Shown here: piece by piece, positions 43,985 to 55,233 of the stretch
Numbering within the stretch: the stretch's first letter is position 1
Layout: each line of letters begins with the position of its first letter
From: Mikania micrantha
Lineage: Eukaryota; Streptophyta; Magnoliopsida; Asterales; Asteraceae
DNA: 64,000 nt
Reading direction: 5' to 3'
Assembly: GCA_009363875.1 (NCBI GenBank)
Contig: CM018682.1
Coordinates: forward strand, 61,092,031 to 61,156,030
Translations under genes and position numbers: made by a program
Notes under the pieces: model-generated
Told to the model about the DNA's origin: nothing
What the model saw: only the letters and a program-made list of their open reading frames with translations
Databases searched by the model: none

Positions 43985-44995
43985 GGTACCAGCAGGTTTC
44001 GCATCTGACATACTGAATCGGTTCAGTATGTCACCAACATATTTGGTCTGATGAATGAAGATGCCTGCCTCATATTGATCCATCCGTAATCCCAGATAAA
44101 ATTTCATCTCTCCTATTGAGCTCATCTCAAACTTCTCCTCCATAACCTGCTCAAACTCTTTCCACAGACAATCATTCGTGGAACCAAAGATGATATCGTC
44201 CACATAAACTTGTACCAAGAGTAGATCACCATCCTTTTCGCGAATAAACAGTGTACAGTCGATGACACCTCTTCTGAACCCGTTGTTCAGAAGGTGAGTG
44301 GACAGTGTCTCATACCATGCTCGCGGTGCTTGGCGTAATCCATATAATGCCTTGTCTAGCTTGTAGACTTGGTCGCGATGCAATGGATCCTCAAACCCGG
44401 GAGGTTGGCTGACATACACTGTTTCACTAATCATACCATGAAGGAATGCACTCTTGACATCCATTTGATAAACTTTAAACTTTTTGAAGGATGCATATGC
44501 CAAGAAAATACGAATTTCTTCAAGACGAGCAATTGGTGCAAACACTTCATTATAATCCAAGCCTTCAATCTGTCTGAATCCCTATACAACCAGACGTGCC
44601 TTGTTTGACATAATGATCCCATGATCATCCTTTTTGCAGCGTAGAACCCATCGGGTGCCAATTACTTTTGCACCTTATGGTTTGTCAACAAGTTTCCAGA
44701 CTCCTAATTTCTTGAATTGTAGGAGTTCTTCTTGCATGGCATCAACCCACAATTCTTCCTTTAAAGCTTCAGTGACGATACGCGGTTCAACCTGGGAGAT
44801 AAAACAGGAATGGGCACAAAAGCTTACATCTGAAAAATCAAGAATGTCTGCAAGTCCCACTGAAGAAAGCTGATTTCTGGTCTTAACCCCATCTAATGGA
44901 CTACCAATAATGTTCTCTTGAGGATGAATACGATTAATTCTTTCAATCGGATGAGGAGGAACCTCAACCTGTGGATCTAGATTGTTCAAATTCAA
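43985..44995 (-). pseudogene. Element C reverse transcriptase
   Basis: On the minus strand: KEELWVDAMQEELLQFKKLG and VWKLVDKP (44740-44675), then GTRWVLRCKKDDHG, DYNEVFAPIARLEEIRIFLA, KSAFLHGMISETVYVSQPPGF, KALYGLRQAPRAWYE and the catalytic YVDD (about 44205). It ends at DAKPAGTPL, where D inserted. TAA near 44677 and TAG near 44583 replace sense codons. The Tyr-Val-Asp-Asp box and the KSAFL/YGLRQ motifs are standard copia. Confidence 0.9.
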
Positions 44996-45384
44996 ATCCT
45001 CAAGATCAGGTACAAGATCATCAACATCTGGTCTGGGGGCAGCAGGCTGAATAAGATTATCATCTGTGTCTGAACTGTCATCATTTGTCTGACTGTAGGA
45101 ATTGAAGTGGATGAAGGTTGCACTGGTTCATCAGGTGCATTTTGTGCATCATATAAAATTTGAACCGCAACATCTTCATCTGAGTACATGGGAGGCATAT
45201 TGAAAGAATCAAAGAGACCCGAATAATCAAACATCCAATCTGGGCCTTTTCCAGGTGGGGGCATAAAATATCTCTGAACATCAACATGGTACAACTCTTC
45301 TACATTCTGATTTGATCTGTTATATACCCTTTTATTCGGAGTGCTGTACCCAAGAAAGTACCCTTCTTACACCTTCTCATTGAA
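44992..45384 (-). pseudogene. Element C integrase-RT linker
   Basis: Low-complexity Asp/Pro/Ser-rich region with PPPGKGPDWMFDYSGLFDSF and a frameshift near 45060. It is the variable region between integrase and RT of copia pol; I see no domain. Confidence 0.6.
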
Positions 45385-46045
45385 CTAGCCCTGCTCGTGT
45401 TTCTTAAGCATCGTGCACGGTGCACCGAAAGGTTCAAGATACTTAAGATTTGGCTTTCTGTTATGAAGCAGTTCAAAGCAAGTCTTCCCATGCCTCTTCA
45501 CTATCAAAACCCTGTTCAATGTGCAACAAGCATTTGCTACAGCCTCATTCCAGAACTGAACTGGAAGAGAAGAATCAGCAAGCATCGTCCTAGCAGCCTC
45601 AATCAAAGTCCTGTTCTTTCGCTCAACAACACCATTCATTTGTGGGACATAAGGGGCACTAAATTGTTGAACAATTCCCCGTAAATTGCAGAAATTCTCC
45701 ATGTTGTGGTTTTTGAACTCTGTCCCATTGTCGGTTCAGATTATACTAATCTTGAGCTTATAAAAAGATTCAAGTTTTGTAACCAAAACTACGTTTCAGA
45801 TTTCTCCTTTAGAAAGAAAACCCAAGAGTATCTGGAATATTCATCAGTGATGACAAGACAGTATTGATCCCTAGCTATACTCTTGCGGTTAACAGGACCA
45901 AATAGATCCGTATGGAGAAGCTCAAGTGGAACAGTGATTGAGTGATACTTCTTTGGTTTGTGAGACTGCTTGACTTGCTTTCCATTTTTGCAGGATACAC
46001 AGACATCAGACAGCTTGAAATTCTTCAGACTAACCCCTTCAACCA
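45385..46045 (-). pseudogene. Element C integrase, 5'-truncated
   Basis: Minus strand: LKNFKLSDVCVSCKNGKQ carries the CxxC end of the HHCC finger; then HTDLFGPVNRKS (first catalytic Asp), TDEYSRYSWVFFL, TDNGTEFKN (second Asp) and GVVERKNRTLIEAARTML (catalytic Glu). A stop lies near 45740 and frame breaks near 45780 and 45385. The N-terminal half of the finger, the protease and gag are absent: the reading runs straight into LTR sequence at 46046. Confidence 0.88.
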
Positions 46046-46141
46046 TGTAGGACCTAAATGGAGCTCGGAAACAATCCGATTCCAAGGGAAATCTGCTTGA
46101 CAGCCTCTGGAATAGTGCGGAATCCTATTCTAAGGTTTTCC
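46046..46141 (-). repeat. Element C LTR fragment (96 bp)
   Basis: TGTAGGACC...GAGCTCGGAAACAATCCG matches the edge of the LTR at 26953. It is joined directly to integrase on one side and cut by element E on the other. Confidence 0.85.
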
Positions 46142-46670
46142 TGAAACAACTGTAAGAAAATCACAACAAACTTAAACATAAAATTGTAATTGGATAATAA
46201 GGCCCAATACGATATAAAGGCCCAATAAGATATAAAGGCTCAATAAGATGTGAAGGCCCAAATAGGCCCATTGAAAGCCCAATTAGGCCTATTAAGGATT
46301 TTAAACAGGACTTAATGTGTGAACACCGGTATTAACTAATTAAACGTTCTGACTCCCGAGCTGAGGTAAATAGCCTTGATAAATACCTATTTTAAAAATA
46401 TTTACAATATTAAAAATATAAGAATGCATTTCGGAGCGAGAAAATAATTAAATGTGTTAACTACGTCGTCTACGCGATATTAACGTGTTTTAACTTACTA
46501 AAGTAAACAAATTAATTTTAACGGATAAAATAAACATTTTAATGATATTTTAGGTTATTTTTGTTTATCCAATAAGTGTTGGGTCGAGAATGTTAAACGA
46601 AAATGAAAAACAATCGTGATACGAGTACGATACGCGTTATACGCATATTAAACCCTAGATAAACCCAAAT

Positions 46671-46677
46671 TATAAAA
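46671..46677 (+). promoter_or_regulatory. TATA box, element E 5' LTR
   Basis: TATAAAA in AAATTATAAAATGGAGCC, followed by a CT- and C-rich leader. Conserved at 55763-55769 in the 3' LTR. Confidence 0.55.
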
Positions 46678-48790
46678 TGGAGCCACTCATTCTTGCTTCT
46701 CATTTCACCAGCCGCCACACACACTTGTGTGTGTTCCAGCCGCCCCCAAACACATACGAGAGAGGGAGAGATGAGGCAAGCTGGTAACCACTCTGGTTGG
46801 CTCTCCGGTGAACCTTCGACATCCTCAACTGAACAGGTAGCCTCCATCTTCCAGCCAAGAACCACCCATTTGCCTCCTTCGTGATCTTCTGTACGTGGAA
46901 CCTGCTTTCCAATGACGTTTGAATCTCCAAGGGCTTGCACCCGACTCCAGCTACGGCAGAAAGGTGGTCGGCGACTCCTGGTTCATGCTGTGTATCCCTT
47001 TTTCAGCTGATGACTTCGACGATTAGGGTTTCTCAAGACACTCCAAGCGGAGCATCGGTGGTACAGGTTTACCGATGGGCATCTTTCACCCCAACTGAAA
47101 ACCGAAGGTAAGAGCGACTATACGAGCTTCGATCTATGAATGCATGTCGTTCCTTTTAAAGATTTTCGTGTTTGATGTGTGTTTTGTTCGACTACAGTCA
47201 CGAGATGAGGGTGAGATTTGTTTAAAGAGAGCCGATACCTCACTTGTTCGGCCATCTTGTGACCTTCGGCCAAGATGACCAACGCGACGGGCGACCTCAA
47301 CAACCGGGATATCCCTTTCCCCCTCAAGCTCTTAATCCCTGCAGTGGCCTTGACCCTTAAACGCGTGACTATGGTGATGGTCTTTGCCCCTGACCACTCT
47401 AAAACTGCTAGGTAAGCGGCGGCTAGGGTTATGAACGAGAATATAGCAGCTGTGGTTAACGTCCAAGACAGTAGCGGCTAGAAGTTTGCCTTGAAACACA
47501 ATCGGTGGTGGTCCTAAGGATGGTGCAAGGCTGTCCGGCCGTCTCTCACCATACAACCGACAAACTAAGGTAAGAAACTTTGCCCTAAACCCCGAACGGT
47601 GCGCATGCATGTTCACTACACAAACGTTTTGTGCTAATATGTGTGTTGGGTTTGTTCTCACGATAATGATGGGTTCAACAGGTAGCTGTTGGCTACTACC
47701 AAGCTGCCACCATGACGAGATGGTGGTGGTAAGTTGTGGGGCTGAAGAAGTTGGAGTGGATGAGTGTTTCTAATTTCAGTCAACAAAAGTCAAAGCAGAT
47801 TAGGGCCGGTCAAACTCTCAACGATAAAAACCAATTGAACGATTGTATTCGTTTTATAAAACGAGTTTAGAAACATGTTCGGGTTAAGAAACAAACAATC
47901 GATTAATTTAAAAATTGTTTTATATACGCGAGACGAACGAATAGGAAGGTAAAACCGCATGCCATAAACTTATTAATTACGATTTACAAACATAAACTTG
48001 GTTGAGCTCTTAGTTAAATTAGGTAAAATATACACAAGTTATACATTTGAAAATGATGGTTACAAACCATTAAACATGTGTGATTATCTTAATAGATTCG
48101 GAGAGGCATACATACGTAAAAACAACTACAAAATCCTAAAAACTTGACATACGAAAATTTCAATTTAAAACATAACAAATTATATTGTGTTAACATAAAC
48201 TATATACATATACGTATATATGATAAATACGAGTTAAATGGGTATTACAAGTCTTAGATATGTAATATTAATACTTGTTGGTATTTATTTTTAAACTTGT
48301 AGTATAGAGCATACGAACATACTTAGAACTTTATTTAATGGAGTTTTGTAAAATTAAATACTCAACAAGTGTGTTAAATACAAATAATATTTTAGCTCTT
48401 TAGAATTTGAATCATTATGTATATGCACTAATAGAAATATACCCAAAATGTTTAAGTTATAATTAAATATGTATTATATGTTCATAAAACCTCATAATAA
48501 CATTATAATATTCTTTAACATAATTGTTAATTTACTTTGTTCTACAAATAAGGGCTTTATAAGTGAAGAAGGCTATACGAGTACTAATATTCATATCCAT
48601 ATGCATTCTATATAAATTGCATGACATTATAGTTAATTTAGAAGTTAAATAAAGATTTTGATGAGAAATATAACATGGTAAACTTAATACTTAGAAAATA
48701 ATATTATTAATACAAAATGTTATTATACTAATCATACAATTAATCACGAATTCATTAAGAATTGTGAAACATTGTATTTTGGTAAGTAAT

Positions 48791-48816
48791 ACCACCACCA
48801 CTACTACTACTACTAC

Positions 48817-48876
<60 letters not shown>

Positions 48877-48877
48877 C
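48791..48877 (+). repeat. Trinucleotide microsatellite (CTA)n(TTA)n
   Basis: Several CTA/CCA units followed by about 20 or more ATT units. The 3' LTR copy (57893-57988) is longer and is pure ATT. Confidence 0.9.
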
Positions 48878-49900
48878 TATACTACTATATGATACATATA
48901 GGAAGGACAAAATAGTAATTAACTTAAATCTCTTAAAATTAAGAGTTTTACAACTCTTATAGCATATGATACAACTTTTTAAATCTAATATAAAAGTTTT
49001 TTTTTCTACTTTCATTTTGTCCCACATTGATAGTTTATTATAATTTATGTGAGATAAAGTGATTATAAAAGAAAACCCCTCAAAACAAATTAATCACATC
49101 TTGACATTTTTGGCACATTTGGCCTTTTATGTTATAAGTTAAAGTCATCTTTGATAATGATTTTACCTAAGAATGTTTACCTACATTTAAACATAGAAAT
49201 TTAATTATGAATATTTTAAACACCCTTTTATTCAACCTTTACAAATAATTACAATAGCTATAAACAATGATTACCACATGTAACATATCTTAGATACTAA
49301 TGTTAATTTCAACTATCTTGTAATGTATGAAATTACTACTAATTATCTCTACTGCTAACAAGTTAGGTGAATACCTTATAATAATTGTCTTATTGATTTG
49401 CAATACTTTATGCATTACATTAATTTATATTATTAGTAAAGCACCATGACTAGTAATACAACTAAACAAATTGGTTGTTGATCGTCTCTAGGGTTAGAAA
49501 ACAATAAAACTTAAGGATGCTAGACTCAATACAAACTAATTAATTTAGACGCCACAAATATACTAGTTACATAAGATGGTCATGATGTAGCATGCTAGTT
49601 GTTATGTTAAACATAAATTAATAATAACCTTTCACATACATTTATATGTACAATTGTATAGTAGGATTTCACTAGGTATGGTAATATAAAGAAACTTTAA
49701 ACTAGTAAACTCTAAACACATTAACCCAAAGAGCTCAACCACAGTAAACAACCATGATGTATGAAATCTACAACTTACACATGTATAAATGAATACAAAT
49801 AGGAACTCGCTTTGATGATAACTCTGGGAACATAGCAAAATCATGCATAGTGGCACAATGACATGTTTGTACAGGAACAAAAGGAACCAATTAAAGCAAC

Positions 49901-49945
49901 CAGGTGAGTTCATGTGATCCCTTTTCTTTTTACTGTTTTGGGATA
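49901..49945 (+). promoter_or_regulatory. Conserved donor-like box in E LTR
   Basis: CCAGGTGAGTTC, then CCTTTTCTTTTTACTG and TTTTGGGATACTG. Equivalent at about 59180-59225 in the 3' LTR. Confidence 0.5.
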
Positions 49946-50378
49946 CTGAAAGCATGCTCCATAAACTGTTTATAAAATTATATTTATGATGTGATAATGA
50001 ACGTCCGTTTCAAATGTAATTGCTTCCCCTAGACATTACACATAATTTGCAACCATTAACTCATAAGGAGAGCCGGTGAGTATATGGGTAGTACTACTTG
50101 GGGAATCCCCCACGCACAGTGGCCCGAAAGGGTGGCCTTATAAGATAAGGTTGAAACCCCACTGAGGTTAATGTCAACCGCTGTGGCATATATTCTTTAT
50201 GATACATTTACACCGAAAGCAGGAACAGGTCTCGGAATGGGAAGTAAATTAGAATGACCATGTTATGGGCTAACATTATAAGAGGCAAACGCCCGGGCAT
50301 GGAGCAGGGTTGGTTGTATTGATTTTGAATTATCACATGCTATTTATTATTGTGTCTGTAAACTAAAACTCATGAGCT

Positions 50379-50418
50379 CACCAACTTTATAGTTGACGTA
50401 TTTTAGCATGTCTTTCAG
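50379..50418 (+). promoter_or_regulatory. CACCA hairpin and acceptor-like box in E LTR
   Basis: CACCAACT, loop TTAT, AGTTGAC form a 5-bp stem (50382-50395), then TTTTAGCATG and CTTTCAGG. Confidence 0.5.
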
Positions 50419-50700
50419 GTTATTAGAAACAGGTATGGCTCGGATACAGGGTTGCTTGAACAAGAACACTACGTGGAAAACAAGAACTTGGCTTAAAGAT
50501 TTATAAAGTGCGCTGATGCCTGGATAGACCCAATAACTCTAGAAAATCTCCCACTAGTTAAAGCATGTCTTTAGATATGATTGTAAACAAATTAGATATT
50601 TAGACTAAACCTTTGGTTGAAATGTAAATTATTTATTTTGTCTTCCGCTACTTTGTGTTTTGAATCAATCGTTAGTCAAGCCCCTGGTTGGGTTGTGACA

Positions 50701-50757
50701 GGTTGGTATCAGAGCCAAAGGTTTTAGCGAATTAGGAACCTTAGGATAAGTTCCTAG
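50701..50757 (+). other. Element E primer-binding site and downstream hairpin
   Basis: TGGTATCAGAGC at 50704-50715. TAGGAAC (50733-50739) pairs perfectly with GTTCCTA (50750-50756). Confidence 0.8.
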
Positions 50758-53700
50758 ACTTTAACCTGAGTAATCTAGGGGCCTAAGCAAATAGAAACAA
50801 GATACTAGTGAGACCATGAATTCCCTGGCATATGAAGCACACGAATGGTTAAATTAGAACAACCATGTTATGCTTATACGTATAAATACTCGTTATGGTG
50901 AATTTGAAGTTACATGGGAAGTTCTAAGACACTCATAAAACAAAATTTGTGCATAATGTTATGCTTATACGTATAAATACTCGTTATGTTAATGATTATT
51001 GAAACAAACATTAGTTGACATTGGGAGCTGAGCATAGGATTTAAGTCACAAGAGGTCAACGATAATTTTATGGTATGTTATCTTCTCTTCATTCATTCTA
51101 TTCTAGTGGAAACAACGTTCCCATATTCTTATCTTCTTTTTACCTCAACTATTATGGGAATCATGACTTCTTTGTTATCAAGGTACGTATGTTGTCGATT
51201 TCCAATCCTTTTAAGGAGTCCAAGAATCTTTTGTTTTTATTCTACAAATCACAAAATTCTTTTGTACTTCTTTATCAAATTCATATTCATAGCCACAGGA
51301 GTTTGATTACGACCAGCAACTATGCGTACTCCTCAACTAACTACAAGGCTGCACTAGTGAGTGAAAAATCACGAGGACCCATGAGAAAGCATGTGATGAT
51401 ATCAAAGTTATGCAACACACTCTACCTTCATATTCATATTATCATACATATAAACTTGAGAAACTCTTCATTTCATCGTTTCTCTTATAGACATTAGGTT
51501 AGTCACCTTTAATAGCCAGCAACCATTGTTGTCTGTAATTACTATTTCTATTATCCTTAATAGTTTATTTTCGATCTCCAAACTTTCATCAATGATTTAT
51601 TCTATTTGCGACTCTAATGAACAGGCCTGTAACTTAACCATTTCCAATTCTTGATAGCTAACGTAAAAGTATTGGAATTGAATGTTGTTGAGAGGAAATT
51701 CCTTAGTTCACACAGCGGGAATGTGAACCTTCAGGATGAAGTTTAATTTATTCTATCACTCCAAATTTTGTTCCAGAAATGCTTTTCTTAAGAAAACCGT
51801 TTCAACAGTGAGACTCCTTCCTACCCAGTCCATCGATCAAACTCTTTATTCTGAACCAAATAATGGCATCATATACGAACAATACAGAAATCCTTAACGG
51901 AACTCCACCTGGTGAATATAATGGATGGAACAGGAAGCTGCAGACTGAGGACATAATTTGAGAAGTTAGGCTGTATTGAGAATAATGTATCCCCATGAAT
52001 CATAAGAGGGATCAAGATATTCTTTGACAGCAAGGTAAAAGGGAAGACGCGAAGGTTATTTTGTATAAGGTGTATCAAGGACCATAGATGAGATTGAGCT
52101 AGGCATTCTATTATTACTTGAAGAAACTTCATTGTTTTGACAAGTGAGACCTCCATACGCATTGATATACGACGATCAGTACCAGCTACCGAATTATAGC
52201 AAAGGTGAAGGAAAGTAATTAACACCAAGAGGAAAAGACAATCATCAAACCGTTAGAATCGATGATTATCGGAAAAAGAAGAAGTGAAAGATTAAATGGT
52301 GAAGGATTTGATCTTAGATTAGAAGATTTTATGGTGCCAATAAATGTTTTGAGAAGCATTGAAGACCAACTGCAAAAGAAATTATATGTGCATCATCGCA
52401 TCAATGTGAATCTTATGATCATGTGTGGTATGTTATAGGAAACTATTTAGTTAACATCTAAGTATATACTAATATATTTACAGTCAATTATGTTTGGCAA
52501 AAACACTATTGTAATATATCGAAACGGTGGTGGGCTGGCGGCTGATAAGGCAGATAGCCTGACTTTACGTATGCCCTATACATAAACTATGTTCGGTATA
52601 TTGGGATAATGTTGGTGCTAAGCGTTATGACAAATAGTAGTACAGTTAGAGCATTTAATCAAAAATTGTAACAACTACAAGAATTCTCGTGCTATTCAAC
52701 TTTTAAATTTCAATAAGCCAAAGTCATAAGTAGTAACAAGGACTCTTGTTAAATATCGACTACTTCATAGGGGAGGAAGAGATCGCTTAAATTGAAGAGT
52801 TTGGGCACTTTGGAGATTTTGACCTTGGGTAGACCTACATCGAAATGCACTCGTGCAAACACCATGAAGAGATAAAAAAGTGAACTAGCCAGAAGGACAA
52901 CTAATCTAGATTGTCACCGGAGGGAAGTAATTTCTTACCAGGATTAAGCAGCATGAAAGGACTGTGGTGAAGTGAAGTAGAAAGGTCATTCTTAAGGAAG
53001 ATAGGATGTAATGAATGGTAAGAAGAAAAGCTACAAAGAGGTAGCATAAAAAGTTAAAAATCATTTGCGAAAAGTCAGCCTCAAGAGCACAACTTTGGAA
53101 ATATCTGTCAGATATTAAGGGTAACCAGAGAAGACCATGTTCGAGCTTAATGCACTTTTCCACCACTTCAAGACGTAGGATAAATAAAATATGTACACCA
53201 AGAGTATTCATGACAAAGAGATACGTCAAAAATATTATCAAGACAAGAAATTAGTAGGCTATAACTTATAGAGGAAGTAGAGCAATCAGTCAAGGAGATA
53301 AGAAATGAAACCGACGACCAATGCATTGACACAGTGAAGTTGTGGTCATCTATATAATGTGAAGAATCACATATTAAGCAATCTATCGATTACGCAAAGC
53401 GATAAAATAATTATTTTTCAGATCTACTACGAAGCTAACAACAATCTATACTTCCGCATCTCAGTACTTCATTTATCAATAGCAAAGTAAATAAATGATA
53501 GATAATGTACCATTGGAATAGACAGTATCATATACGAAAGTCATGTCAATTTGTTCGTCAAAAGTGGGTACATTCATAGAATTGTCACTAAGGATCAATA
53601 GCTTAATCCCTACAAGCACCCGACTGAGGTTTTGTTTCAAGAAGTCATCGTTAGGATGATGCGTGTTGAAATGATTACTTAGAAGGACTTATTGAAAAAA

Positions 53701-55220
53701 GGTTAATTGTAACCACCTTAGAACAAAGGTACCCTCGTCAGTTTCGTTTGTAATCATGATGTACGTCTTTTAAATACTATATTCGCTTCCTTTACACCAC
53801 CTCATACTAATAGTGTTCAAAAACTTCATATATATCACTTATCTATCAGTAGCATTTGAAAGAACTACTCCTCGACTTTTCGTGGTGAGGACGCAAGCTT
53901 ACTCAAATCTATTTATCTCCGAATTCTTATATTCCAAATTGGATGATCAGAAGGTATGACATATTCAAACAAGATAATGCTATCCTCATGAATGATGAAT
54001 TTTTCTTTAATTATTATTCTAAAATGCTTCGGAGGAAGTGATAATTGCTGCAAACACTTGAAATAATTCTGAGTAATATTCTGACACGAACAGTGAGTCA
54101 ATGTCTTTATGTACTTAACACAACTCGATTCTAGTTGAAATCCAACCCATCTATCCTTGTTAATTTGTTCCTTTGTAATTCCATAATAACATTAATTCAG
54201 GGACCTTTTCAATCTCTCGAATTCATCCAGGAAGCAGATAGGCATCATTATAAGTAAATGAATATAACATCCTATGTCTGAAGACTTCTCAGCACAAGTA
54301 TGTCAATAAAATCCTTAGCTTCTTTCATAGTACCATCGTAATCATATTTGAGCCTATTCTTTGCTAATCTAGACTAAAATCAACAACTCCATTGGTGTAT
54401 CTTTAAGTCCCTAAGGTATATCGGTTACACCTTAGTACTTGATAAGATAATACATTAGACTATGCTTACTTGAAATGGTTACTTTCCCTTTATTGGTTTT
54501 AGAAACCAAAGATATGTTTATCATTGAATAAATTTGTAGACTCAGATAAGAATTTATAAAACTATAGTATAAAAGAAAGTAACCAGGAATACAAGTTGAT
54601 TTGCACTATGTACAATGATGTGCCAAATGTCATGTATGCGTGAGATACTTTAATTAATAACTTGAATGAGTCATTGTTATGTTTATGTTGTATGAGACAT
54701 TATAATAAGATACATAATCAAGGAAATATGAGCCTTGACACCTATTGGTTACATTCAGTATAAGATGAAACATTACGTTTGGAAACAAGATCAAAGTGAT
54801 CGAGCTTTGGAAATTATTGAAGCATTGGATATGTAATGAAACATGTGGGAGAACTAGAATGTAACTTGGTATCTTGTGGGACATCTATAATACAAATAAA
54901 AATTTTATATATATATGTGAACTTTTATTTATGATAGCCTTTTGAACGATTAAACTGCAATACACGTAGGCTAACAATTCTTGTTAGGCTTTACTACTGT
55001 TATAATTATTAGAATCTGTGTTAACATCTTATGCCATAATATGTAAAAGCGTATACTTGCTTAGTTTAAGGGTAGTCCCTTAGGATGAGCTAAAACATGG
55101 TGATACTTAGAAATAATAAACCATAATTTGATCTTTAAGAAAAGATGCATAAGAAATACCTACAACTATTCGAACATGCTAAACCATAGTAACATCTAAT
55201 TTCGAGGACGAAATTCTTTT
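50758..55220 (+). other. Element E non-coding interior
   Basis: No frame with recognisable domains on either strand; the longest open frames are 100-140 codons and look random. A 33-bp direct repeat (TTATACGTATAAATACTCG core) occurs near 50871 and 50960. A stretch at 52480-52640 is homologous to element F's LTR. Confidence 0.65.
52480..52640 (+). repeat. Element F-LTR-like segment inside E
   Basis: TTACAGTCAATTA, ATATCGAAACxGTGGTGGGC and GCCCTATACATA occur in the same order as at 59717-59850. Confidence 0.6.
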
Positions 55221-55233
55221 AAGTTGGGGAGAC
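55221..55233 (+). other. Element E polypurine tract
   Basis: AAGTTGGGGAGAC directly before TGTAACAACTA. Confidence 0.75.

Larger units (their letters stand above)
26932..46141 (-). mobile_element. Element C: Sirevirus-like Ty1/copia (minus strand), truncated and split by D
   Basis: Reading the minus strand: an LTR fragment (46141-46046), integrase from mid-domain, RT, element D's insertion, RNase H, a 2.3-kb spacer with palindromic arrays, an extra ORF, a polypurine tract, an LTR (27580-26953), and then a residual primer-binding site (26952-26932). INT before RT is diagnostic of Ty1/copia, and an extra ORF between RNase H and the 3' LTR is typical of Sirevirus-group elements. Gag, protease and the first part of integrase are missing. 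Confidence 0.85.
46142..50700 (+). repeat. Element E 5' LTR
   Basis: Starts TGAAACAACTG (3' copy TGTAACAACTA) and ends GGTTGGGTTGTGACA. It contains GGCCCAA motifs (46200-46290), a TATA box, a GC-richer leader with small frames (46680-47700), an ATT microsatellite (48791-48877), a donor-like box (49901) and the CACCA hairpin (50379-50418). Confidence 0.85.

Noticed and set aside
46593..47661. Frames in the GC-richer part of E LTR, possible captured host gene
   Set aside because: Short frames on both strands with no family I recognise; more likely transcript leader of the LTR.
51075..51497. 140-codon frame in E interior
   Set aside because: No recognisable motif, atypical composition, and surrounded by stops; treated as chance.
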